From assembly GCA_021300155.1 (NCBI GenBank), contig JAJTID010000001.1, positions 124,001 through 188,000 on the forward strand: a DNA stretch of 64,000 nt, given 5' to 3'. The translations under genes were made by a program, and so were the position numbers. The stretch comes from Pirellula sp. (GTDB lineage Bacteria; Planctomycetota; Planctomycetia; Pirellulales; Pirellulaceae). The notes beneath the pieces are model-generated. The model saw only the letters and a program-made list of their open reading frames with translations. It made no database searches and was not told the origin of the DNA. Positions 17,634 through 27,848 of this stretch are shown piece after piece. Positions within the stretch are counted from its first letter, which is position 1. The number at the start of each line of letters is the position of its first letter.

Positions 17634-17856
17634 GATTTGTTCCTCCCAAAATTGGCTAAAGTCAGTTGATGATCCGTGGACGCCACCTGCATGTCACAGT
17701 TGGCAGTCCTCACATTCTTCGTATCCCTTCAAATGCAATCTGCGTGCCAACTCGAGAAACTCGCGTAGGAACGACAGGCGTTCCTGATTAAGATGGTGCG
17801 ACGTTTACTACTTCAATGATGGAAAGACTGCTTCGTCCGTTTGGGACGAAAATACG

Positions 17857-18906
17857 ATGCGTATCGAGTTTCACTTTACCGATTGTTCCAAACTGCTTCG
17901 GGGCGTTGGCGGCTTGGGCGGAAAACGCAGCAAATGCCCTTCATGCAATTCATTGCAGACGGTCCCAATTCAAAACGTCGTCCAGCAGGCGATTAAGGTT
18001 CCTTCTGCGAAAAACTATCCGAGAACCTTTGTCCAGCCTCCGAAGCCATCGGCGGTCGATGAGTCTCCTCAAACAGTTGTTCCAAAAGCACTGCGACCAC
18101 CTTCAACTGCTGCACCTAAACGCTTCAATCTCTTGAAGCCTACTTCTGACGCCCAGACTGCGATTCCTGCTGCGGCCAAACGCGAAACAAGCTACGCTGT
18201 TCGGGTGAATCCAATAATTGCGGTAGTGCCACCCACTGCGAGTCCTTCCATGGAAGCGGTTTGGGGTCAGATCGAGGTGCCAACACCCGATTGGACCGCT
18301 GCGAACACGTCGGACAGAAATCCACACGCGCCCCCCTTAGCCTACGGTTCAAATTCCACGCGGTCCTATGAAAGGTCACTGACCGTTGCGAATTATCTGA
18401 GAAAAGTCCAAGAGAGAATCTGGCCTATCCTTCGATGGTCGCTGATTCCAACCATGATGATGATCGGCATCGTCGGAGGGATAGGCGGTCTAGTGATGAT
18501 TGACTATGAAGAGGCAGAGCCTTTCGTTCGTAGTGTGTCTGGAGTGATCGGTTTATGTGTCGGCAACATAACTCCGCCATCGCAATTGTTACCGTTGACG
18601 TTAGCGGACGGATTTCCCGTTGGGCATGCCATCCAGGTGGCTTTTCGTTATGTGTTCGGGCATTTCTGGCGATTTGTCGGCTTAAGCATCTTGGCTAGTT
18701 TGATTTTCTGGGCACCCGGTGTTCTCATTTTTGCGAACGTTGCAATTGCTTTTGCGATTACGGGTGCAGGGGCTGGCTCTGCTATCGGTGCTATTGTTTT
18801 CACTTTAGCCATGGTCTCGGCTGGTCCTGTGGCCGTCTTTTTCTATCCCGGGTTTTATGACTGCTACGCCTCGTTCAATGTTTTGGCAAAAGAGAATGAC
18901 CGATGA
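17857..18906 (+). CDS. Membrane protein with N-terminal zinc-ribbon-like motif
   Basis: A 349-residue protein. Cys codons near the start form a possible ribbon (DC at residues 9-10 and KCPSCN at about 26-31), followed by a Pro/Ala-rich linker and four or more hydrophobic helices at about 195-225, 260-285, 290-315 and 318-335. Similar planctomycete proteins combine a small zinc ribbon with a DUF4013-like membrane region. The stop codon overlaps ribD by four bases (ATGA), so the two are coupled, but a link to riboflavin is unproven. Confidence 0.6.
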   Translation: MRIEFHFTDCSKLLRGVGGLGGKRSKCPSCNSLQTVPIQNVVQQAIKVPSAKNYPRTFVQPPKPSAVDESPQTVVPKALRPPSTAAPKRFNLLKPTSDAQTAIPAAAKRETSYAVRVNPIIAVVPPTASPSMEAVWGQIEVPTPDWTAANTSDRNPHAPPLAYGSNSTRSYERSLTVANYLRKVQERIWPILRWSLIPTMMMIGIVGGIGGLVMIDYEEAEPFVRSVSGVIGLCVGNITPPSQLLPLTLADGFPVGHAIQVAFRYVFGHFWRFVGLSILASLIFWAPGVLIFANVAIAFAITGAGAGSAIGAIVFTLAMVSAGPVAVFFYPGFYDCYASFNVLAKENDR

Positions 18907-20024
18907 CGGACATAAATCACCACGAGATCGACATGCATTGGATGCGATTGGCGCTCGAGGAAGCGGCCAAAGGGAAGGGGTGCGTTGAACCGAACCCTAT
19001 GGTGGGATGTGTTGTGGTTCGAGACGGTCGCCTCATCACAAAGGGATACCATCGTTACTTTGGTGGTCCACATGCCGAGGTCGAAGCCTTGCAATCGATC
19101 GTTGATCCAAATGCGACAATCTACGTTACGCTCGAACCCTGCAGTCATTTCGGAAAAACGCCTCCCTGTGCGCCGCTTGTCGTTTCGAAGAAACCTAACC
19201 GAGTCGTCGTCGCTATGCTGGACCCTTTCCCTGTAGTCGCAGGTCGTGGTATTGCAGTGTTGCGAGAGCAGGGCATTGAAGTCACGACAGGTATTCTGGA
19301 ATCAGAAGCGCGTGAACTGAATGCACCTTACCTAAAGCTCTTAAAGACCGGCAAGCCATGGACAATTGCCAAATGGGCCATGACACTCGACGGTGCGATC
19401 GCAACGGCAACGGGAGATTCGAAGTGGATATCGAATGAGCTATCACGAGCTTCTGTCCACCAATTGCGCAGTGATTTGGATGGTGTGATCGTAGGGATCC
19501 AAACTGTTCTCGAGGATGACCCCCTTTTAACCGCTAGGCTTCCAGGCAATTCGAAACCGCACAGGATTGCAACACGTGTTGTTCTCGACCATCGCGGTCG
19601 CCTGCCACTGGATAGCAAACTCGTTCAGTCGATCCCGACGGCGCCACTTTGGGTGATCGTCGCAGATCATTGTCCCATCGCAAAGAGAGAAGCGTTGGAG
19701 AGGCTAGGGGCCTCTGTGTTTGCGATGCCGACGGACTACCAACACGATTCGCTGACCTTCGCCCTAGAAGAACTTGGTCGTGTTCGTGCGACCAATGTAC
19801 TCATTGAAGGTGGCGGTGCAGTCCTCGGTAGCGCTTTTGATCGAAATCTCGTCGATCAAGTGGAGTGCTATATCGCTCCGAAGATTTTCGGAGGCGATGC
19901 CAAGCGGCCCGTAATGGGAACAGGTCTGAAACGCGTCCAGGATGCAAGCCTATGGCGGATTGAATCCACCCGTTTGCACGGTGATGATCTTCACATGACC
20001 ATGCGCAGACGAGAACCGATCTAA
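18903..20024 (+). CDS. ribD: Bifunctional RibD deaminase/reductase
   Basis: A 373-residue bifunctional enzyme of riboflavin synthesis. The N-terminal zinc deaminase has PHAEVEAL and PCSHFGKTPPC, providing the His, Cys and Cys zinc ligands and the catalytic Glu. The C-terminal RibD_C reductase includes KWAMTLDGAIATATGDSKWI and LIEGGGAVLGSAF, the NADPH-dependent reductase markers. It converts diaminohydroxyphosphoribosylaminopyrimidine to 5-amino-6-ribitylaminouracil phosphate. It overlaps the membrane-protein gene by four bases. Other rib genes are not in the window, so the pathway is scattered. Confidence 0.95.
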   Translation: MTDINHHEIDMHWMRLALEEAAKGKGCVEPNPMVGCVVVRDGRLITKGYHRYFGGPHAEVEALQSIVDPNATIYVTLEPCSHFGKTPPCAPLVVSKKPNRVVVAMLDPFPVVAGRGIAVLREQGIEVTTGILESEARELNAPYLKLLKTGKPWTIAKWAMTLDGAIATATGDSKWISNELSRASVHQLRSDLDGVIVGIQTVLEDDPLLTARLPGNSKPHRIATRVVLDHRGRLPLDSKLVQSIPTAPLWVIVADHCPIAKREALERLGASVFAMPTDYQHDSLTFALEELGRVRATNVLIEGGGAVLGSAFDRNLVDQVECYIAPKIFGGDAKRPVMGTGLKRVQDASLWRIESTRLHGDDLHMTMRRREPI

Positions 20025-20370
20025 ACGTCATAGCGCGATGCCTTGATCTGCTGATCAATTCACTTTTTAAGCCCGCGAATTGTAATTTCTTGTTGCATCG
20101 GTGCATCTTTTTGCAATAAAAAATCGTCGGAGGTTCCGTTGAACGACGCCGTGAAATGCTAGCGTTTGCTGTGGTTTTTTCGGAGAACACGTGCGAGTAG
20201 ATTGTTTTCGGCTTGACCAGTTTTCGGCAATCGATCAGTTTAATCATTATTGCAGACCAGCCGCTTCACCCGAGTGGTTGAGCCGTCAGGATCAGGATGA
20301 TCTCGATGGCCTGTCGCAATAGCACGGACCATTGCAAAACACTGCTCAATACTGGCATGGAGGCCACCCG
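20025..20370. other. Intergenic region without a recognised gene
   Basis: About 345 bases between ribD and the MurE-like gene. I find no convincing open frame, tRNA or riboswitch. It contains A/T-rich patches near 20090-20130 and probably the promoter of the downstream gene. The GGAGG ribosome-binding site of that gene lies at 20359-20363. Confidence 0.5.
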
Positions 20371-21921
20371 ATGAGTCGCTGCGCGTCAACAACGCTAGTT
20401 TCTTTACGATCGCTTTTTCCGAAGGCACAGATTCTTGGGGCTTCGGATGTTCGGTGCGATTCGTGCCATAGCCATCCGGAAACTGTCAAACCCAACGGCG
20501 TCCTCTTTATCGGTCTGGAGGACACAGAGGATTTGGCTCGGCAAGTGATTGAGGGTGTTGCCAACGGTGCTGTGGCTATTGTGACTGAACAGTTTTTGCC
20601 TTCGCCTATTCCGCAATGCATCGTCTCAGACGTTCGTGAGGCATACGCAGTCCTGGCAAACGCCATTGTTGGCAATCCATCGAAGAAGGTCTTGACCATT
20701 GGGGTTATCGGAACGCACGGCAAAACGACCGCCGCGTTGATCACGGCAGCCATGTTGAAGCACGTAGGAAATCGAGTCGCATATCACTCCACTTTGGGAG
20801 GATGCGATGGCGCAGCAGCAGGGCTTCGATCTGACCCGGATGCAACGGCAGGCGAGCTTGCAAGTTTCATTTCAAAAGCACAGCTTAACGGCTCTCCAGC
20901 TGTGGTCTTGGAAATAACGGACGAAATGCTCTGCACGCGAGCAACGCAAGGAATCGAGTTCGATGTTTTGCTATTCACCAGTCTTCGAAAAAGTCAGCGA
21001 GTGGACAAGCTTCGCGCACGTGGTGTCGAGAATTCAATGCAACGATTGATGGCGCAGCTCAAGAATCATGGTGTGATTGTTTACAATGCGGATGATGCGA
21101 GATTGAATCGATGGATTCAACGACATCAGCCTCATTCGATCGGCTATGGAATTGATGCTGCCTGCGATGTTATGGGAAGGAAGCTCAAGTCGCAGGGAAA
21201 CACCCAATCGATGATGGTGCAAGTCGGTCGATCGGTTATGCCGTTGACATCACGTTTGGTTGGAGATCACAACGCGCGCCATATTCTCGGAGCTGTTGCG
21301 ATTGGCTATGCCTTTGGATTGGATACAGACGAAATTGTTGCAGGTATAGAACGGTTGCAACGAATTCCAGGTCGACTTCAATCGATTGCGAATCCGCTTT
21401 GCTCCATCACCATCGATTTAGCCGATCAAGCGGACCGATTGGCTGTCTCTTTGCATGCATTGACGCGAGTCAACTCTGCCCCAATCATCTGTGTCGCAGA
21501 AGTTCCCGAGTCTGCGACTGCAGAGCAGCTCATGGCATACGGTCGTGTGCTCGAACGGGCTGCCAGCCGAGTGATCCTAACTCAGAGTCGAACATCGACC
21601 GCCAACGCTCAGAAGACGATATGGAGCGTATTGGATGGATGCAGTCATCCGGCAGCAATTCAAATCGTTCCAAATCGCGAGACTGCCATCGAGCTCGCTT
21701 TCCGTTCCGCTCGTCCGGGGGATCAGATCATGCTCGCAGGCTGGGGGACAGTTCGCTGGACTAACAACCAAACGCGTGAATCGAAATCTGACCTGGACGT
21801 CGTTGAGGCACTATTGGCGAAGCTCGATGGTGAGCACAACAAAACAGGCGCGAACGCGGCTGTTAACGGTGAAGCGATGCCCGTCGCTCGCCAATCCTTA
21901 CGAATCTTCGACCCAGCGTAA
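20371..21921 (+). CDS. MurE-like Mur ligase with degenerate catalytic motif
   Basis: A 516-residue Mur ligase. An N-terminal MurE-type domain is followed by the ATP loop GTHGKTT at about residues 114-120, an HNARHILGAVAIGYAF Mur segment and a C-terminal domain containing GRLQSI. The start at 20371 is set by a GGAGG site seven bases upstream. The family motif that in MurE reads SSH...TNLSRDHLDYHG, with a carbamoylated Lys, is replaced by ITDEML and TSLRKSQRVDKLRA at about 182-216. No DNPR-type substrate-recognition motif was noticed. It may be a diverged paralogue with another amino-acid or nucleotide substrate, or a non-catalytic form. Confidence 0.75.
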   Translation: MSRCASTTLVSLRSLFPKAQILGASDVRCDSCHSHPETVKPNGVLFIGLEDTEDLARQVIEGVANGAVAIVTEQFLPSPIPQCIVSDVREAYAVLANAIVGNPSKKVLTIGVIGTHGKTTAALITAAMLKHVGNRVAYHSTLGGCDGAAAGLRSDPDATAGELASFISKAQLNGSPAVVLEITDEMLCTRATQGIEFDVLLFTSLRKSQRVDKLRARGVENSMQRLMAQLKNHGVIVYNADDARLNRWIQRHQPHSIGYGIDAACDVMGRKLKSQGNTQSMMVQVGRSVMPLTSRLVGDHNARHILGAVAIGYAFGLDTDEIVAGIERLQRIPGRLQSIANPLCSITIDLADQADRLAVSLHALTRVNSAPIICVAEVPESATAEQLMAYGRVLERAASRVILTQSRTSTANAQKTIWSVLDGCSHPAAIQIVPNRETAIELAFRSARPGDQIMLAGWGTVRWTNNQTRESKSDLDVVEALLAKLDGEHNKTGANAAVNGEAMPVARQSLRIFDPA

Positions 21922-22093
21922 CACAACCTAAGCAAGTCAAAGAAGATAGGGACGGTCGTCCCGGTCCCGAGTGTAATTTTGAATACGCGCTAGCTCGGTC
22001 TGTCCTATTCCGAAGCTCGGGTATAGACGACGGTGTACGCGAGCTCTACAGCAGACGCCCTGTTCGGAGTTAGCGATGAAGCCATCGAACGCA

Positions 22094-25000
22094 TTAAAGC
22101 GTCCGAAGCTTGTTGATCGCTTCCTTTACTTCAGCCAATTGTGTGACCAATTCGGATAACGCTTGCCGCTCCTTTTCAATAATGTCGGCAGGCGCTCGGC
22201 TGACAAACGACTCGTTGGCCAATCGTCCCTCTTTGCCTTGGATTTGTTTCACCAAATTAGCTTCCAACTTTTCGTTGCGAGCGATTTCTGCAGCGACATC
22301 GATGAACTGCGTCAAATCCACAAAAACATCCATCTCGGGGATAGAGATCTGTGCTGGTATGGCTGGCATTGTGGGATTGCTATTCCACTGTGTTGCGGTG
22401 GCATTGGCCATCGATTCAATAAATGGCGCCATCGGTGAAAGTAACTGCTTCATTTCGTCGTTGCAACGAACGGAAAAGGCGACTTTGTCCTTCGGTGCAA
22501 TGTTCTGTCGGGAGCGAATTTCGCGAACCGCGCCAATCAAATCAACGAAGTGCGAGAACTGCTTCGCAACATTCGGATTGATGAACTTCTTGTCTACGAC
22601 CGGCCATGGTGCGCGAACGATCCAATCTCCTGCGGCTTCGCCTGTAATGAAATCACGTTGACGAGTGATCTTATTCAACTGAGTCCAAATCGCTTCGGTA
22701 ACGAATGGCATGATCGGGTGAAGCAATCGCAACATCCGATCCAGGACATGTGCGAGAACACGTTGAACTTGCGGCCTCATTGCAGGGTTTTGCAACCGTG
22801 GCTTCGCCATCTCGACGTACAGCGAACAGAAATGATCCCAGGCAAAGTCATAGATCGCACGCGCACCTTCGGCATAATGATATTGCTTGAGCTCCGTCTC
22901 CAATTGCTCCGTGACCGATGCTAGGCGGGAAAGGATCCATTGGTCTTCCAATGGTAAATCCTTGGTTGAAAGCTTCTCAAACGTAAAGTCTTCTAGATTC
23001 ATCATGACGAACCGCGAGGCATTCCAAAGCTTGTTCACAAAATTGCGAGCTTGTTCGAAACGTTCGCTAACGACAGATGCTTTCGGATGCGCCTTGTCCT
23101 GTTCAGACTCGGCCCATTGAGTGGAGAAGAGTTTTTGGCATTTGTCACACTTGACCGTCGGTGTTTGTCGATTCTCTTTGGTCTGATTCACTTTGGCTTC
23201 GCAGTGTGGACATTCGTATTGGACAGGCATACGAACATCTTGCGTTTCGGTGCAGAGCCATGCCAATCCGAATCGCAATGCGTCCGGCCCAAATTTGTCG
23301 ATGACATCGATCGGATCGACACCATTTCCTTTGCTCTTGGACATGGTTTCACCGTAACCGTCCAGAATCTTAGGGTGAATAAAGACCTCGCGGAACGGTA
23401 CTTCGCCAAGATTGTTGAGCCCCATCAGCACCATTCGTGCCACCCAAAGGGTGATGATGTCCCGTGATGTGATCAGCGTCGTCGTCGGGTAGAAGTATGA
23501 AAGATCCTCGTTCAAATCAGGCCATCCAAGCGTCGAATGGGGCCAGAGCGCCGACGAGAACCACGTGTCCAAAACGTCTTCTTGGCGCGTGAGACCGAGC
23601 GATTCCAGTTTCACCTCAAGCCCACGGTCTTCTTCTTGAACACAAACATGCACCGTAGCTGGTTCTTCGATATGGGCAACTAATAGTCCAGCAGCGCGTT
23701 CAGGCATCGATTCGATTTGGAACTTCATCGAATGAGCTTTCGAAGCATCCTCCAATGTACGGCTCCAAATAGGAATTTGATGTCCCCACCAAAGCTGTCG
23801 ACCGACCGGCCAGTCACGCTTTTCCCCAAGCCAGTCGAGATAGCCGTTGGCATATCGGGGTGGATAGATTTTGACCCGACCGTCGGTTACCGCATCCATG
23901 GCCGATTGAGCAAGCTGATCCATTTTGACGAACCATTGATCCGCCAGATAGGGTTCGATCGGAGTTTTGCTTCTGTCGCTGTGCTTTAGCTCGATCTCGC
24001 GATCTTCGACTTTGAGCAGCAGCCCAAGGTCGTCCATTTGTGCAACGACTTTGTCGCGTGCTCGTGCCATGGACATTCCTACGTACGGACCACCGTTTTC
24101 ATTGAGCGTTCCGTCCGAGTTCATGATGTTCAGCAACGGAAGATCACAACGTTTGGCAACTTCGTAATCGTTAGGATCGTGAGCTGGCGTGATCTTGACA
24201 CAACCGCTACCCATCTCTGGTTTAGCCCAAACATCCGCGACGAGCGGTATCTCTCGATTGACGATCGGCAGCATGATCTTGCGACCGTCCCGAGCCATGT
24301 TTGCAAGCAACTCCAATAGCGGTAAGTGATCGCGGCGCCGCGACACAAGCTCTTCGAGTTGGGCATTCAGGGCTGGTAGGTCCTTTGCGTTCGCTTCTGT
24401 GATTTTTTCACGAAGTCCTTGCTCATACTTTGCCAACGCCTCCGTCGGCCTCGGATGGACAGCGACAGCCGTATCACCCAACATCGTTTCGGGTCGAGTC
24501 GTTGCTATCGTGACATGCGTTGGCTCACCTGATTTCGGATCGAGAATCGGGTATTGCAAGTGCCAAAAATGCCCCTTGGTCGTTGCCGCGTAAACTTCGT
24601 CATCGCTGACGGCAGTTTGCAAGAACGTGTCCCAATTCACCAACCGCTTACCTCGGAAAATCAACCCCTTGGCAAAGAGATCATAAAAAGTAGATCGCAC
24701 TGCTTTGGCACATCGTTCGTCCAATGTGAAGCGTGTTCGACGCCAATCGCACGAGCAGCCCATGCTTTTGAGTTGTCCCAAGATGCGGGCTTCGTATTGG
24801 TCTTTCCATTCCCAAATTCGTTGAACGAGTTTCTCTCGTCCGAGATCGTGGCGTGTTTTGTTTTCGATCTCCTTGAGGCGTTTCTCCACGACCGCTTGCG
24901 TGGCGATTCCGGCATGATCGGTTCCAGGTATCCAGAGTGCCTCGAAACCCATCATCCGGTGCATTCGGATTTGAACATCCTGCATCGTGTTGTTTAACGC

Positions 25001-25180
25001 ATGTCCTAAATGCAATGCTCCGGTAACGTTTGGTGGAGGAATGACGATTGTGAATGGTTTTTTGGAGGGAGCGACGTTGGCATCAAAGCAACCGTTCGTG
25101 GTCCAGGCTTCATAGATTTCTGCGCATGCAGTCGAAAAATCAAAGCGATTGGGGATTTCTTGGATTTCAGCGTTCGTCAT
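22094..25180 (-). CDS. valS: Valyl-tRNA synthetase
   Basis: A 1028-residue class I synthetase. The HIGH-type motif appears as PPPNVTGALHLGHALN near residue 50 and the KMSKS-type motif as TMSKSKGNG. An editing (CP1) domain lies between them (ATTRPETMLGDTAVAVHPR). A zinc-like YECPHCEAKVN...VKCDKCQKLF ribbon follows the KMSKS region, and the C-terminal coiled coil (EKLEANLVKQIQGKEGRL) is the valine arm. The length is a little above typical ValS. It charges tRNA-Val and edits threonine. It is convergent with the MurE-like gene. Confidence 0.97.
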   Translation of the reverse strand: MTNAEIQEIPNRFDFSTACAEIYEAWTTNGCFDANVAPSKKPFTIVIPPPNVTGALHLGHALNNTMQDVQIRMHRMMGFEALWIPGTDHAGIATQAVVEKRLKEIENKTRHDLGREKLVQRIWEWKDQYEARILGQLKSMGCSCDWRRTRFTLDERCAKAVRSTFYDLFAKGLIFRGKRLVNWDTFLQTAVSDDEVYAATTKGHFWHLQYPILDPKSGEPTHVTIATTRPETMLGDTAVAVHPRPTEALAKYEQGLREKITEANAKDLPALNAQLEELVSRRRDHLPLLELLANMARDGRKIMLPIVNREIPLVADVWAKPEMGSGCVKITPAHDPNDYEVAKRCDLPLLNIMNSDGTLNENGGPYVGMSMARARDKVVAQMDDLGLLLKVEDREIELKHSDRSKTPIEPYLADQWFVKMDQLAQSAMDAVTDGRVKIYPPRYANGYLDWLGEKRDWPVGRQLWWGHQIPIWSRTLEDASKAHSMKFQIESMPERAAGLLVAHIEEPATVHVCVQEEDRGLEVKLESLGLTRQEDVLDTWFSSALWPHSTLGWPDLNEDLSYFYPTTTLITSRDIITLWVARMVLMGLNNLGEVPFREVFIHPKILDGYGETMSKSKGNGVDPIDVIDKFGPDALRFGLAWLCTETQDVRMPVQYECPHCEAKVNQTKENRQTPTVKCDKCQKLFSTQWAESEQDKAHPKASVVSERFEQARNFVNKLWNASRFVMMNLEDFTFEKLSTKDLPLEDQWILSRLASVTEQLETELKQYHYAEGARAIYDFAWDHFCSLYVEMAKPRLQNPAMRPQVQRVLAHVLDRMLRLLHPIMPFVTEAIWTQLNKITRQRDFITGEAAGDWIVRAPWPVVDKKFINPNVAKQFSHFVDLIGAVREIRSRQNIAPKDKVAFSVRCNDEMKQLLSPMAPFIESMANATATQWNSNPTMPAIPAQISIPEMDVFVDLTQFIDVAAEIARNEKLEANLVKQIQGKEGRLANESFVSRAPADIIEKERQALSELVTQLAEVKEAINKLRTL

Positions 25181-25336
25181 GATTGCGATGGAAGTCGTTT
25201 GCTAGAATGTGATGCGCGATTGCAAGTTTCGTACTTGCCCCGTGAAACGCCGCTATTTGAACAAAAATTCTAATTCTGAACACTCAAAAAGCCCCGAGCA
25301 GACTTGATTGGTTCAGGGCCTCCAATACTCACAACT

Positions 25337-26506
25337 ATGAATGATACTTACCGAATCTCCGCCGAAACAAAGGACATCGCGGCTGCAATCGAGCAAGCGT
25401 GTGAGTTGATGGAGCGATTTTACGAGGATGGCAGATATTCCAAGGTGACCGTGCTTCGCCATTGGTCAAAACATAACCCAACGATCTCCGGCAAAATAGC
25501 TCGTCCGGGAGCGTATCGTTGGTATCTGCGCCGCGAGCTTTATAAACTGGCAGCCAAAGGAGCTGAAATTGAGATCACGCAGTCGCAGCCTCGGATCGAT
25601 TTGAACTCGCCCAATCTCCTGACGGCAATCGACGAATCGGAATTTGATCAGACCCGCAAAAAAGTGTTTTTGTTTGGGCCGGAACGCGTGGAGCTCTCTC
25701 TCGAACGACTGGAACATTACACCGGCACCCGGGCAGAAGATTTCCAAAGGTTTGTTTTCTTGACCAACTACCACATGCATATGGACTCGTTTCGCAAGCT
25801 GCATCCGAATTCGGTTGAATCATCGAGACCCGATGTCCAGATGCCTACATTGCATTCCGTATCCCCCGATAGCAACGGCCTCACGATTGTGAATATCGGA
25901 GTCGGTCCTTCCAACGCAAAGAACTTCACAGACCACCTAGCCGTTTTGCGTCCCGATGCCATGTTGATGATCGGACACTGCGCAGGCATTCGAAACCATC
26001 AAGAAATTGGAGACTTCGTCTTAGCCACCAGCTACATGCGCGATGATCATGTTTTGGACGATACGCTACCTCGATCCGTTCCAGTCACTCCGAGTTTCTT
26101 GTTCAACCGAAGCTTGGCACGCGTACTCGAGGAACGCAATCTCCCTTATCGTATCGGAGTTGTCTATACGACTGCAGACCGAAATTGGGAGTTGGCAATC
26201 AGTCGGAAGCTAGCAGACCTCAAGGCAAGTCGAAGCATCGGAGTCGACATGGAATCGGCAACTGTCGCTGCCAATGGATTTCGATATCGCATTCCATCTG
26301 CCTCGTTACTTTGCGTCTCCGACAAACCTCTGCATGGAAGCCCTAAGCTTCCGCGAGCGGCTAACGATTTTTACCAGGCGACGAAATCCTTACATATCGA
26401 GATCGCGGAAGAGGCAATCAACGGCATTCGGTCAGCATTTCCTGACGGATTGCCCACTACGGATTTGCGAGCCATGGACGATCCGCTTCTTGGCTCCACC
26501 TGTTGA
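25337..26506 (+). CDS. amn: AMP nucleosidase
   Basis: A 389-residue enzyme that hydrolyses AMP to adenine and ribose 5-phosphate. An N-terminal AMNp_N-like domain (about 20-150) precedes a nucleoside-phosphorylase-fold catalytic domain. The domain contains LMIGHCAGIRNHQEIGDFV and IGVDMESATVAANGFRY, then LLCVSDKPLHGSPKLP, matching AMP nucleosidases closely. It is shorter than the enterobacterial enzyme. ATG 25337 is chosen over a TTG 33 bases upstream. It stands alone, divergent from valS. Confidence 0.9.
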   Translation: MNDTYRISAETKDIAAAIEQACELMERFYEDGRYSKVTVLRHWSKHNPTISGKIARPGAYRWYLRRELYKLAAKGAEIEITQSQPRIDLNSPNLLTAIDESEFDQTRKKVFLFGPERVELSLERLEHYTGTRAEDFQRFVFLTNYHMHMDSFRKLHPNSVESSRPDVQMPTLHSVSPDSNGLTIVNIGVGPSNAKNFTDHLAVLRPDAMLMIGHCAGIRNHQEIGDFVLATSYMRDDHVLDDTLPRSVPVTPSFLFNRSLARVLEERNLPYRIGVVYTTADRNWELAISRKLADLKASRSIGVDMESATVAANGFRYRIPSASLLCVSDKPLHGSPKLPRAANDFYQATKSLHIEIAEEAINGIRSAFPDGLPTTDLRAMDDPLLGSTC

Positions 26507-26646
26507 GCGAGTGCAGAAGATCGATCCCGATTTTTAGCAGATGATTTTGCTCATCACGCCATCTTGTGAGATTTGGACCCACCAATTAGACTATTAGTGA
26601 GAGATTTGGGCGGTTTGTTGATTATTCGTTTTGGGAGTACGTCGCG

Positions 26647-27750
26647 ATGAAGAAAGTTGTTTTCGCTTCCACTCGGCGTGGATTCACACTTGTTGAACTA
26701 TTGGTTGTTATTGCCATCATAGGAATTTTGGTTGGCCTGCTTCTTCCTGCCGTTCAAGCGGCGCGAGAGGCTGCTCGGCGTATGCAATGCTCCAACAATC
26801 TCAAGCAATTAGGTTTGGCTTTGCATAACTACGAATCAACCTTTAAGTCTTTGCCAACACGCAGCGGCGGAACGAATAGCACGACAGGTACTGGCCTGAT
26901 GAATTCCAATCGTGGTCGACTAAGTGCTTTCATTCCATTACTCGCATTCATTGAAGGTGGAAATCAGTACAATCAAATTGTCGCTGGGGACGCAAACAAT
27001 CCACCCCACGGTCCACACGCATGGGCAAGCTGGGGCCCCTGGAATACATCCCCTGCCTTTATGCGATGCCCCTCAGACGGCGGTTACACAAACAATACTC
27101 GAACCAATAGCTATGCGCTCAGCGCTGGCGATATGGTGGAAGGATTGATGTCGGGTGTTTCCGGACAAGCGAGAGGTGTTTTCAGTCCGCGAGGAAGTGT
27201 TCGCGGTTACAAATTCGGCGACATCTCCGATGGGACGAGTAACACCATCGCTTTGAGCGAGCGACTGTGTCAGCAGTCAACTCCTGTCCGTGCGGAGGAT
27301 CCTGTTTCTGTCGCAGCCAATCAAGTCGAGATCGTGTTGGGAACTCATACGAGAATCGCTGGTTTGATCAATACACCTTCCCTCTGCAATACCGTCGTAG
27401 CCGGACGATTCTTCGTGGCTGGGTCTTCAATTCAATCTCGTTTCGGGATTGCTTGGCAAGACGCAAATCCAATGTATGTAAGCTTCAATACGGTATTGCC
27501 TCCCAATGCTGCGTCCTGTGCGGATGGCGGAATTAATGGTGACTCTGTGCATCTAGTCATTCCGCCCGCCAGTCGACATACAGGTGGCGTGAATGCAACT
27601 CTTTGCGATGGTTCGGTTCGTTTCATTAGCAACAGCGTTGACACAGGGAATCTGAACGGACGCCAGACGATCTCTGGACCCTCGATGTATGGCGCGTGGG
27701 GCGCACTTGGATCTAGGGCGGGCGGCGAAGCAACCTCGATCCCCGAGTAA
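26647..27750 (+). CDS. DUF1559 prepilin-like H-X9-DG protein
   Basis: A 367-residue planctomycete protein with a type IV prepilin start ([19 protein letters not shown], cleavage after Gly12) and the [20 protein letters not shown] continuation typical of DUF1559. Near the C terminus, [17 protein letters not shown] shows the H-X9-DG pattern. It is probably processed by the prepilin peptidase and displayed at the membrane or surface. It is followed 98 bases later by a small lipoprotein; the same arrangement recurs at 60.6-62.3 kb. Function is not established for the family. Confidence 0.93.
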   Translation: MKKVVFASTRRGFTLVELLVVIAIIGILVGLLLPAVQAAREAARRMQCSNNLKQLGLALHNYESTFKSLPTRSGGTNSTTGTGLMNSNRGRLSAFIPLLAFIEGGNQYNQIVAGDANNPPHGPHAWASWGPWNTSPAFMRCPSDGGYTNNTRTNSYALSAGDMVEGLMSGVSGQARGVFSPRGSVRGYKFGDISDGTSNTIALSERLCQQSTPVRAEDPVSVAANQVEIVLGTHTRIAGLINTPSLCNTVVAGRFFVAGSSIQSRFGIAWQDANPMYVSFNTVLPPNAASCADGGINGDSVHLVIPPASRHTGGVNATLCDGSVRFISNSVDTGNLNGRQTISGPSMYGAWGALGSRAGGEATSIPE

Positions 27751-27848
27751 CGCCATCTAGTAAAGGTTCTTGTTCAAGTGGCGGATAGCATATCGCGATT
27801 ACAGCCACTTCACATTGTTAAAATAAGTATTCTTTAGAGAGAGTCGAA

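Noticed and set aside
21949-21962. GGGAC...GTCCC hairpin after the MurE-like gene
   Set aside because: Only a five-base stem with no T-run; too weak to call a terminator.
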